Of a stretch of 64,000 nt of DNA, positions 51,619 through 63,900 are shown in pieces. A program made the translations under genes and the position numbers. This stretch comes from Euptelea pleiosperma (Eukaryota > Streptophyta > Magnoliopsida > Ranunculales > Eupteleaceae): contig JASUTR010000247.1 in NCBI GenBank assembly GCA_035048495.1, positions 1 to 64,000 of the forward strand, given 5' to 3'. The notes under the pieces are model-generated. The model saw only the letters and a program-made list of their open reading frames with translations, ran no database searches and was not told the origin of the DNA. Numbering within the stretch: the first letter of the stretch is position 1; every line of letters begins with the position of its first letter.

Positions 51619-54600
51619 AATGGAGGAGTTTGAGTCCAATTACGTGGTCCGATTGCGAAAAAGTCAATAATTATAGGCTTACGAATGAAAAACAAAAATT
51701 GATTCCAATTAGAAACATTGACGAACGAATAGAGCAAACTTGTTCCGCCTGTCCCGAATCTTCTTCTAATACTTCAAATGTGTTGAAAAAATAATAATGC
51801 AAGAGTTTGAGTCCAATTACGAGGTCCGATTGCGAAAAAGTCACAAGTTATAGGCTTCGGAATGTAACACACAAGCTGAGTCCAATTTGAGACGTTGACG
51901 CACGGATGGAGCTAACTTATTTCTACTGTCCCGAATCTTGTTCCAACACTTCAAATGTGTTGAACCAATAGTAATGGAAGAGTTTGTGTCCAATTACGAG
52001 GTCCGATTGCGAAAAAGTTACAAGTTATAGGCTTCTGAATGTAACACACAAACTGAGTCCAATTAATGACATTGACGGACGGATGGAGCCAACTTGTTTC
52101 GACTGCTCCTAATCTTGTTCCAACACTTCAAATGTGTTGAAACAATAGTAATGGAAGAGTATGAGTCCAATTATGAGGTCCGGTTGCGAAAAAGTCACAA
52201 CTTATAGGCTTCTGAATGTAACATACAAACTGAGTCCAATTTGAGACGTTGACGCACGGATGGAGCTAACTTGTTTCGACTGTCCCGAATCTTGTTCCAA
52301 CACTTTAAATGTGTTGAAACAATAGTAATGGAAGAGGTTGAGTCCAATTACGAGGTCCGGTTGCGAAAAAGTCACAAGTTATAGGCTTTGGAATGTAACA
52401 CACAAACAGAGTCCAATTTGGGACGTTGACGCACGGATGGAGCTAATTTGTTTCGACTGTCCCGAATTTTATTCCAACACGTCAAATGTTTTGAAACAAT
52501 AGTAATGGAAGAGTTTCAGTAAAATTATGAGGTTCGGTTGCGACAAAGTCACAATTTATAGGCTTCGGAATGTAACACACAAACTGAGTCCATTTTGAGA
52601 CGTTGACGCACGGATGGACCTAACTTGTTTCGACTGTCACGAATCTTGTTCCAACACTTCAAATGTGTTGAAACAATAGTAATGGAAGAGTTTGAGTCCA
52701 ATTACGAGGTCCGGTTGCGAAAAAGTCACAAGTTATAGGCTTCGGAATGTAACACACAAACTGAGTCGAATTTGAGACGTTGATGCACGGATGGACCTAA
52801 CTTGTTTCGACTGTCACGAATCTTGTTCCGACACTTCAAATATGTTGAAACAATAGTAATGGAAGAGTTTGAGTCCAATTACGAGGTCCGGTTGCGAAAA
52901 AGTCACAAGTTATAGGCTTCGCAATATAACACACAAACTGAGTCCAATTTGAGACGTTGACGCACGGATGGAGCTAACTTGTTTCGACTGTCCCGAATCA
53001 TGTTCCAACACTTTAAATGTGTTGAAACAATAGTAATGGAAGAGGTTGAGTCCAATTACGAGGTCCGGTTGCGAAAAAGTCACAAGTTATAGGCTTCGGA
53101 ATGTAACTCACAAACTGAGTCGAATTTGAGACGTTGACGCACGGATGGTGCTAACTTGTTTCGACTGTCCCGAATCTTGTTCCAACACTTTAAATGTGTT
53201 GAAACAAAAGTAATGGAAGAGTTTGAGTCCAATTACGAGGTCCGGTTGCGAAAAGGTCATAAGTTATAGGCTTCGGAATGTAACTCACAAACTGAGTCCA
53301 ATTTGTGACGTTGACGCACGGATGGAGCTAATTTGTTTCGACTGTCCCGAATCTTGTTCCAACACTTCAAATGTTTTGAAACAATAGTAATGGAAGAGTT
53401 TGAATAAAATTATGAGGACCGGTTGCGACAAAGTCACAATTTATAGGCTTCGGAATGTAACACACAAACTGAGTCCATTTTGAGACGTTGACGCACGGAT
53501 GGACCTAACTTGTTTCGACTGTCACGAATCTTGTTCCAACATTCAAATGTGTTGAAACAATAGTAATGGAAGAGTTTGAGTCCAATTATGAGGTCCGGTT
53601 GCGAAAAAGTCACAAGTTATAGGCTTCGGAATGTAACACACAAACTGAGTCCAATTAAACACATTGACGCACGGATGGAGCTAACTTGTTTCGACTGCCC
53701 CGAATCTTGTTCCAACACTTCAAATGTGTTGAAATAATAGTAATGGAAGAGGTTGAGTCCAATTACGAGGTCCGGTTGCGAAAAAGTCACAAGTTATAGG
53801 CTTCGGAATGTAACACACAAACTGAGTCGAATTTGAGACGTTGACGCACGGATGGACCTAACTTGTTTCGACTGTCACGAATCTTGTTCCAACACTTCAA
53901 ATGTGTTGAAACAATAGTAATGGAAGAGTTTGAGTCCAATTACGAGGTCCGGTTGCGAAAAAGTCACAAGTTATAGGCTTCGGAATGTAACACACAAACT
54001 GAATCCAATTTGAGACGTTGACGCACGAATGGAGCTAACATGTTTCGACTGTCCCGAATCTTGTTCCAACATTCAAATGTGTTGAAACAATAGTAATGGA
54101 AGAGTTTGAGTCCAATTATGAGGTCCGGTTGCGAAAAAGTCACAAGTTATAGGCTTCGGAATGTAACACACAAACTGAGTCCAATTAAACACATTGACGC
54201 ACGGATGGAGCTAACTTGTTTCGACTGCCCCGAATCTTGTTCCAACACTTCAAATGTGTTGAAACAATAGTAATGGAAGAGGTTCAGTCCAATTACGAGG
54301 TCCGGTTGCGAAAAAGTCACAAGTTATAGGCTTCGGAATGTAACACACAAACTGAGTCGAATTTGAGACGTTGACGCACGGATGGACCTAACTTGTTTCG
54401 ACTGTCACGAATCTTGTTCCAAAACTTCAAATGTGATGAAACAATAGTAATGGAAGAGTTTGAGTCCAATTACGAGGTCCGGTTGCGAAAAAGTCACAAG
54501 TTATAGGCTTCGGAATGTAACACACAAACTGAGTCGAATTTGAGACGTTGACGCACGGATGGACCTAACTTGTTTCGACTGTCACGAATCTTGTTCCGAC

Positions 54601-55770
54601 ACTTCAAATATGTTGAAACAATAGTAATGGAAGAGTTTGAGTCCAATTACGAGGTCCGGTTGCGAAAAAAGTCACAAGTTATAGGCTTCGCAATATAACA
54701 CACAAACTGAGTCCAATTTGAGACGTTGACGCACGGATGGAGCTAACTTGTTTCGACTGTCCCGAATCTTGTTCCAACACTTTAAATGTGTTGAAATAAT
54801 AGTAATGGAAGAGGTTGAGTCCAATTATGAGGTCCGGTTGCGAAAAAGTCACAAGTTATAATCTTCGGAATGTAACTCACAAACTGAGTCGAATTTGAGA
54901 CGTTGACGCACGGATGGTGCTAACTTGTTTCGACTGTCCCGAATCTTGTTCCAACACTTTAAATGTGTTGAAACAAAAGTAATGAAAGAGTTTGAGTCCA
55001 ATTACGAGGTCCGGTTGCGAAAAAGTCATAAGTTATAGGCTTCGGAATGTAACTCACAAACTGAGTCCAATTTGTGACGTTGACGCACGGATGGAGCTAA
55101 TTTGTTTCGCCATCCCGAATCTTGTTCCAACACTTCAAATGTTTTGAAACAATAGTAATGGAAGAGTTTGAATAAAATTATGAGGACCGGTTGCGACAAA
55201 GTCACAATTTATAGGCTTCGGAATGTAACACACAAACTGAGTCCATTTTGAGACGTTGACGCACGGATGGACCTAATTTGTTTCGACTGTCACGAATCTT
55301 GTTCCAACACTTCAAATGTGTTGAAACAATAGTAATGGAAGAGTTTGAGTCCAATTACGAGGTCCGGTTGCGAAAAAGTCACAAGTTATAGGCTTCGGAA
55401 TGTAACACACAAACTGAATCCAATTTGAGACGTTGACGCACGAATGGAGCTAACATGTTTCGACTGTCCCGAATCTTGTTCCAACATTCATATGTGTTGA
55501 AACAATAGTAATGGAAGAGTTTGAGTACAATTACGAGGTCCGGTTGCGAAAAAGTCACAAGTTATAGGCTTTGGAATGTAACACACAAACAGAGTCCAAT
55601 TTGAGACGTTGATGCACGGATGGACCTAACTTGTTTCGACTATCACGAATCTTGTTCCGACACTTCAAATATGTTGAAACAATAGTAATGGAAGAGTTTG
55701 AGTCCAATTACGAGGTCCGGTTGCGAAAAAGTCACAAGTTATAGGCTTCGGAATGTAACATACAAACTGA

Positions 55771-55794
55771 GTCCCAATTACCAATTAATGACAT
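55771..55794 (+). other. 8-bp insertion at a rearrangement seam
   Basis: Where other monomers read GAGTCCAATTAATGAC, this one reads GTCCCAATTACCAATTAATG, a partly duplicated 8-bp insertion. GTCCAATTAC and GTCCAATTAATG are found at two different places of the normal monomer, so the insertion could mark a join or template switch between them. The monomers on the left resemble S1-type units and those on the right resemble the 15-monomer unit (CTTGTTACGACAGCTCC, also at about 61476). Confidence 0.7.
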
Positions 55795-55871
55795 TGACGC
55801 ACGGATGGAGCCAACTTGTTACGACAGCTCCTAATCTTGTTCCAACACTTCAAATGTGTTGAAACAATAGT

Positions 55872-56225
55872 AATGGAAGAGTATGAGTCCAATTATGAGG
55901 TCCGGTTGCGAAAAAGTCACAACTTATAGGCTTCTGAATGTAACATACAAACTGAGTCCAATTTGAGACGTTGACGCACGGATGGAGCTAACTTGTTTCG
56001 ACTGTCCCGAATCTTGTTCCAACACTTGAAATGTGTTGAAACAATAGTAATGGAAGAGTATGAGTCCAATTATGAGGTCCGGTTGCGAAAAAGTCACAAC
56101 TTATAGGCTTCTGAATGTAACATACAAACTGAGTCCAATTTGAGACGTTGACGCACGGATGGAGCTAACTTGTTTCGACTGTCCCGAATCTTGTTCCAAC
56201 ACTTTAAATGTGTTGAAACAATAGT
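55872..56225 (+). repeat. single-monomer duplication of the GAGTATG type
   Basis: Two successive monomers (55872-56048 and 56049-56225) both carry GAGTATGAGTCCAATTATG, CACAACTTATAGGCTTCTG and GTAACATACAAACTG. This type occurs only once per unit in all other segments. They differ at CACTTGAAATG versus CACTTTAAATG. Confidence 0.88.
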
Positions 56226-58347
56226 AATGGAAGAGGTTGAGTCCAATTACGAGGTCCGGTTGCGAAAAAGTCACAAGTTATAGGCTTTGGAATGTAACAC
56301 ACAAACAGAGTCCAATTTGTGACGTTGACGCACGGATGGAGCTAATTTGTTTCGACTGTCCCGAATCTTATTCCAACACTTCAAATGTTTTGAAACAATA
56401 GTAATGGAAGAGTTTGAGTAAAATTATGAGGTCCGGTTGCGACAAAGTCACAATTTATAGGCTTCGGAATGTAACACACAAACTGAGTCCATTTTGAGAC
56501 GTTGACGCACGGATGGACCTAACTTGTTTCGACTGTTACGAATCTTGTTCCAACACTTCAAATGTGTTGAAACAATAGTAATGGAAGAGTTTGAGTCCAA
56601 TTACGAGGTCCGGTTGCGAAAAAGTCACAAGTTATAGGCTTCGGAATGTAACACACAAACTGAGTCGAATTTGAGACGTTGATGCACGGATGGACCTAAC
56701 TTGTTTCGACTGTCACGAATCTTGTTCCGACACTTCAAATATGTTGAAACAATAGTAATGGAAGAGTTTGAGTCCAATTACGAGGTCCGGTTGCGAAAAA
56801 GTCACAAGTTATAGGCTTCGCAATATAACACACAAACTGAGTCCAATTTGAGACGTTGACGCACGGATGGAGCTAACCTGTTTCGACTGTCCCGAATCTT
56901 GTTCCAACACTTTAAATGTGTTGAAAAAATAGTAATGGAAGAGGTTGAGTCCAATTACGAGGTCCGGTTGCGAAAAAGTCACAAGTTATAGGCTTCGGAA
57001 TGTAACTCACAAACTGAGTCGAATTTGAGACGTTGACGCACGGATGGTGCTAACTTGTTTCGACTGTCCCGAATCTTGTTCCAACACTTTAAATGTGTTG
57101 AAACAAAAGTAATGGAAGAGTTTGAGTCCAATTACGAGGTCCGGTTGCGAAAAAGTCATAAGTTATAGGCTTCGGAATGTAACTCACAAACTGAGTCCAA
57201 TTTGTGACGTTGACGCACGGATGGAGCTAATTTGTTTCGACTGTCCCGAATCTTGTTCCAACACTTCAAATGTTTTGAAACAATAGTAATGGAAGAGTTT
57301 GAATAAAATTATGAGGATCGGTTGCGACAAAGTCACAATTTATAGGCTTCGGAATGTAACACACAAACTGAGTCCATTTTGAGACGTTGACGCACGGATG
57401 GACCTAATTTGTTTCGACTGTCACGAATCTTGTTCCAACACTTCAAATGTGTTGAAACAATACTAATGGAAGAGTTTGAGTCCAATTACGAGGTCCGGTT
57501 GCGAAAAAGTCACAAGTTATAGGCTTCGGAATGTAACACACAAACTGAATCCAATTTGAGACGTTGACGCACGAATGGAGCTAACATGTTTCGACTGTCC
57601 CGAATCTTGTTCCAACATTCAAATGTGTTGAAACAATAGTAATGGAAGAGTTTGAGTCCAATTACGTGGTCCGGTTGCGAAAAAGTCACAAGTTATAGGC
57701 TTTGGAATGTAACACACAAACAGAGTCCAATTTGAGACGTTGATGCACGGATGGACCTAACTTGTTTCGACTATCACGAATCTTGTTCCGACACTTCAAA
57801 TATGTTGAAACAATAGTAATGGAAGAGTTTGAGTCCAATTACGAGGTCCGGTTGCGAAAAAGTCACAAGTTATAGGCTTCGGAATGTAACACACAAACTG
57901 AGTCGAATTTGAGACGTTGACGCACGGATGGACCTAATTTGTTTCGACTGTCACGAATCTTGTTCCAACACTTCAAATGTGTTGAAACAATAGTAATGGA
58001 AGAGTTTGAGTCCAATTACGAGGTCCGGTTGCGAAAAAGTCACAAGTTATAGGCTTCGGAATGTAACACACAAACTGAGTCGAATTTGAGACGTTGACGC
58101 ACGGATGGACCTAACTTGTTTCGACTGTCACGAATCTTGTTCCAACACTTCAAATGTGATGAAACAATAGTAATGGAAGAGTTTGAGTCCAATTACGAGG
58201 TCCGGTTGCGAAAAAGTCACAAGTTATAGGCTTCGGAATGTAACACACAAACTGAGTCGAATTTGAGACGTTGACGCACGGATGGAGCTAACTTGTTTCG
58301 ACTGTCCGAATCTTGTTCCAACACTTCAAATCTGTTGAACCAATAGT

Positions 58348-60998
58348 AATGGAGGAGTTTGAGTCCAATTACGTGGTCCGATTGCGAAAAAGTCAATAAT
58401 TATAGGCTTACGAATGAAAAACAAAAACTGATTCCAATTAGAAACATTGACGAACGAATAGAGCAAACTTGTTCCGCCTGTCCCGAATCTTCTTCTAATA
58501 CTTCAAATGTGTTGAAAAAATAATAATGGAAGAGTTTGAGTCCAATTACGAGGTCCGATTGCGAAAAAGTCACAAGTTATAGGCTTCGGAATGTAACACA
58601 CAAGCTGAGTCCAATTTGAGTCGTTGACGCACGGATGGAGCTAACTTATTTCGACTGTCCCGAATCTTGTTCCAACACTTCAAATGTGTTGAACCAATAG
58701 TAATGGAAGAGTTTGTGTCCAATTACGAGGTCCGATTGCGAAAAAGTTATAAGTTATAGGCTTCTCAATGTAACACACAAACTGAGTCCAATTAATGACA
58801 TTGACGCACGGATGGAGCCAACTTGTTTCGACTGCTCCTAATCTTGTTCCAACACTTCAAATGTGTTGAAACAATAGTAATGGAAGAGTATGAGTCCAAT
58901 TATGAGGTCCGGTTGCGAAAAAGTCACAACTTATAGGCTTCTGAATGTAACATAGAAACTGAGTCCAATTTGAGACGTTGACGCACGGATGGAGCTAACT
59001 TGTTTCGACTGTCCCGAATCTTGTTCCAACACTTTAAATGTGTTGAAACAATAGTAATGGAAGAGGTTGAGTCCAATTACGAGGTCCGGTTGCGAAAAAG
59101 TCACAAGTTATAGGCTTTGGAATGTAACACACAAACAGAGTCCAATTTGTGACGTTGACGCACGGATGGAGCTAATTTGTTTCGACTGTCCCGAATCTTA
59201 TTCCAACACTTCAAATGTTTTGAAACAATAGTAATGGAAGAGTTTGAGTAAAATTATGAGGTCCGGTTGCGACAAAGTCACAATTTATAGGCTTCGGAAT
59301 GTAACACACAAACTGAGTCCATTTTGAGACGTTGACGCACGGATGGACCTAACTTGTTTCGACTGTTACGAATCTTGTTCCAACACTTCAAATGTGTTGA
59401 AACAATAGTAATGGAAGAGTTTGAGTCCAATTACGAGGTCCGGTTGCGAAAAAGTCACAAGTTATAGGCTTCGGAATGTAACACACAAACTGAGTCGAAT
59501 TTGAGACGTTGATTGACGGATGGACCTAACTTGTTTCGACTGTCACGAATCTTGTTCCGACACTTCAAATATGTTGAAACAATAGTAATGGAAGAGTTTG
59601 AGTCCAATTACGAGGTCCGGTTGCGAAAAAGTCACAAGTTATAGGCTTCGCAATATAACAGACAAACTGAGTCCAATTTGAGACGTTGACGCACGGATGG
59701 AGCTAACCTGTTTCGACTGTCCCGAATCTTGTTCCAACACTTTAAATGTGTTGAAAAAATAGTAATGGAAGAGGTTGAGTCCAATTACGAGGTCCGGTTG
59801 CGAAAAAGTCACAAGTTATAGGCTTCGGAATGTAACTCACAAACTGAGTCGAATTTGAGACGTTGACGCACGGATGGTGCTAACTTGTTTCGACTGTCCC
59901 GAATCTTGTTCCAACACTTTAAATGTGTTCAAACAAAAGTAATGGAAGAGTTTGAGTCCAATTACGAGGTCCGGTTGCGAAAAAGTCATAAGTTATAGGC
60001 TTCGGAATGTAACTCACAAACTGAGTCCAATTTGTGACGTTGACGCACGGATGGAGCTAATTTGTTTCGACTGTCCCGAATCTTGTTCCAACACTTCAAA
60101 TGTTTTGAAACAATAGTAATGGAAGAGTTTGAGTCCAATTATGAGGTCCGGTTGCGACAAAGTCACAATTTATAGGCTTCGGAATGTAACACACAAACTG
60201 AGTCCATTTTGAGACGTTGACGCACGGATGGACCTAACTTGTTTCGCCTGTCACGAATCTTGTTCCAACACTTCAAATGTGTTGAAACAATAGTAATGGA
60301 AGAGTTTGAGTCCAATTACGAGGTCCCGTTGCGAAAAAGTCACAAGTTATAGGCTTCGGAATGTAACACACAAACTGAATCCAATTTGAGACGTTGACGC
60401 ACGAATGGAGCTAACATGTTTCGACTGTCCCGAATCTTGTTCCAACATTCAAATGTGTTGAAACAATAGTAATGGAAGAGTTTGAGTCCAATTATGAGGT
60501 CCGGTTGCGAAAAAGTCACAAGTTATAGGCTTCGGAATGTAACACACAAACTGAGTCCAATTAAACACATTGACGCACGGATGGAGCTAACTTGTTTCGA
60601 CTGCCCTGAATCTTGGTCCAACACTTCAAATCTGTTGAAACAATAGTAATGGAAGAATTCGAGTTTAATTACGAGGTTCGGTTGCAAAAAAGTCATAAAT
60701 TATAGGCTTCAGAATGTAACACACAAACTGAGTCCAATTTGAGACGTTGACGCACGGATGGAGCTAACTTGTTTCGACTGTTCCAAATATTGTTCCAACA
60801 CTTCAAATCTGTTGAAACAATAGTAATTGAAGAGTTTGAGTCTAATTATAAGGTCCGGTTGCGAAAAAGTCACAAGTTATATACTTCGGAATGTAACACA
60901 AACCGTGTCCAATTTGAGACGTTGACGAACGGATGGACCTAACTTGTTTCGACTGTCCGAATCTTGTTCCAACACTTCAAATCTGTTGAACCAATAGT
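58348..60998 (+). repeat. HOR block 2, segment S8 (15 monomers, 2651 bp)
   Basis: This is the canonical 15-monomer unit, with the same length as S5 and S6 and closest to S6 by shared rare variants. Private changes include TTTGAGTCGTTGACG (about 58616), CATAGAAACTG (about 58951), GTTGATTGACGG (about 59509), ATAACAGACAAAC (about 59655) and GAGTCCAATTATGAGG in the monomer near 60120, where S6 has GAATAAAATTATGAGGACC. Confidence 0.93.
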
Positions 60999-63900
60999 AA
61001 TGGAGGAGTTTGAGTCCAATTACGTGGTCCGATTGCGAAAAAGTCAATAATTATAGGCTTACGAATGAAAAACAAAAACTGATTCCAATTAGAAACATTG
61101 ACGAACGAATAGAGCAAACTTGTTCCGCCTGTCCCGAATCTTCTTCTAATACTTCAAATGTGTTGAAAAAATAATAATGGAAGAGTTTGAGTCCAATTAC
61201 GAGGTCCGATTGCGAAAAAGTCACAAGTTATAGGCTTCGGAATGTAACACACAAGCTGAGTCCAATTTGAGACGTTGACGCACGGATGGAGCTAACTTAT
61301 TTCGACTGTCCCGAATCTTGTTCCAACACTTCAAATGTGTTGAACCAATAGTAATGGAAGAGTTTGTGTCCAATTACGAGGTCCGATTGCGAAAAAGTTA
61401 CAAGTTATAGGCTTCTGAATGTAACACACAAACTGAGTCCAATTAATGACATTGACGCACGGATGGAGCCAACTTGTTACGACAGCTCCTAATCTTGTTC
61501 CAACACTTCAAATGTGTTGAAACAATAGTAATGGAAGAGTATGAGTCCAATTATGAGGTCCGGTTGCGAAAAAGTCACAACTTATAGGCTTCTGAATGTA
61601 ACATACAAACTGAGTCCAATTTGAGACGTTGACGCACGGATGGAGCTAACTTGTTTCGACTGTCCCGAATCTTGTTCCAACACTTTAAATGTGTTGAAAC
61701 AATAGTAATGGAAGAGGTTAAGTCCAATTACGAGGTCCGGTTGCGAAAAAGTCACAAGTTATAGGCTTTGGAATGTAACACACAAACAGAGTCCAATTTG
61801 GGACGTTGACGCACGGATGGAGCTAATTTCTTTCGACTGTCCCGAATCTTATTCCAACACGTCAAATGTTTTGAAACAATAGTAATGGAAGAGTTTCAGT
61901 AAAATTATGAGGTCCGGTTGCGACAAAGTCACAATTTATAGGCTTCGGAATGTAACACACAAACTGAGTCCATTTTGAGACGTTGACGCACGGATGGACC
62001 TAACTTGTTTCGACTGTCACGAATCTTGTTCCAACACTTCAAATGTGTTGAAACAATAGTAATGGAAGAGTTTGAGTCCAATTACGAGGTCCGGTTGCGA
62101 AAAAGTCACAAGTTATAGGCTTCGGAATGTAACACACAAACTGAGTCGAATTTGAGACGTTGATGCACGGATGGACCTAACTTGTTTCGACTGTCACGAA
62201 TCTTGTTCCGACACTTCAAATATGTTGAAACAATAGTAATGGAAGAGTTTGAGTCCAATTACGAGGTCCGGTTGCGAAAAAGTCACAAGTTATAGGCTTC
62301 GCAATATAACACACAAACTGAGTCCAATTTGAGACGTTGACGCACGGATGGAGCTAACTTGTTTCGACTGTCCTGAATCATGTTCCAACACTTTAAATGT
62401 GTTGAAACAATAGTAATGGAAGAGGTTGAGTCCAATTACGAGGTCCGGTTGCGAAAAAGTCACAAGTTATAGGCTTCGGAATGTAACTCACAAACTGAGT
62501 CGAATTCGAGACGTTGACGCACGGATGGTGCTAACTTGTTTCGACTGTCCCGAATCTTGTTCCAACACTTTAAATGTGTTGAAACAAAAGTAATGGAAGA
62601 GTTTGAGTCCAATTACGAGGTCCGGTTGCGAAAAGGTCATAAGTTATAAGCTTCGGAATGTAACTCACAAACTGAGTCCAATTTGTGACGTTGACGCACG
62701 GATGGAGCTAATTTGTTTCGACTGTCCCGAATCTTGTTCCAACACTTCAAATGTTTTGAAACAATAGTAATGGAAGAGTTTGAATAAAATTATGAGGACC
62801 GGTTGCGACAAAGTCACAATTTATAGGCTTCGGAATGTAACACACAAACTGAGTCCATTTTGAGACGTTGACGCACGGATGGACCTAACTTGTTTCGACT
62901 GTCACGAATCTTGTTCCAACACTTCAAATGTGTTGAAACAATAGTAATGGAAGAGTTTGAGTCCAATTACGAGGTCCGGTTGCGAAAAAGTCACAAGTTA
63001 TAGGCTTCGGAATGTAACACACAAACTGAATCCAATTTGAGACGTTGACGCACGAATGGAGCTAACATGTTTCGACTGTCCCGAATCTTGTTCCAACATT
63101 CAAATGTGTTGAAACAATAGTAATGGAAGAGTTTGAGTCCAATTATGAGGTCCGGTTGCAAAAAAGTCACAAGTTATAGGCTTCGGAATGTAACACACAA
63201 ACTGAGTCCAATTAAACACATTGACGCACGGATGGAGCTAACTTGTTTCGACTGCCCCGAATCTTGTTCCAACACTTCAAATGTGTTGAAACAATAGTAA
63301 TGGAAGAGGTTGAGTCCAATTACGAGGTCCGGTTGCGAAAAAGTCACAAGTTATAGGCTTCGGAATGTAACACACAAACTGAGTCGAATTTGAGACGTTG
63401 ACGCACGGATGGACCTAACTTGTTTCGACTGTCACGAATCTTGTTCCAACACTTCAAATGTGATGAAACAATAGTAATGGAAGAGTTTGAGTCCAATTAC
63501 GAGGTCCGGTTGCGAAAAAGTCACAAGTTATAGGCTTCGGAATGTAACACACAAACTGAGTCGAATTTGAGACGTTGACGCACGGATGGACCTAACTTGT
63601 TTCGACTGTCACGAATCTTGTTCCGACACTTCAAATATGTTGAAACAATAGTAATGGAAGAGTTTGAGTCCAATTACGAGGTCCGGTTGCGAAAAAGTCA
63701 CAAGTTATAGGCTTCGCAATATAACACACAAACTGAGTCCAATTTGAGACGTTGACGCACGGATGGAGCTAACTTGTTTCGACTGTCCTGAATCATGTTC
63801 CAACACTTTAAATGTGTTGAAACAATAGTAATGGAAGAGGTTGAGTCCAATTACGAGGTCCGGTTGCGAAAAAGTCACAAGTTATAGGCTTCGGAATGTA

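Larger units (their letters stand above)
51619..58347 (+). repeat. HOR block 2, segment S7 (38 monomers, 6729 bp), composite
   Basis: The first part, to about 53500, is a 15-monomer type sequence. It shares TTTGGGACGTTG, CACGTCAAATG, GTTTCAGTAAAATT, CGAATCATG and GAAAAGGTCATAAG with S9. The middle, about 53520-55770, is a scrambled set of AATTATG, GAGGTTG, GTGATG and GCAATATAAC monomers. After a seam at 55771 the segment restarts in the 15-monomer order with S6-like variants (GTTGAAAAAATAG, GAGCTAACCTG), then ends in a block resembling the 12-monomer unit of S1. It is the only segment longer than a whole number of monomers, by 3 bp net. Confidence 0.87.
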
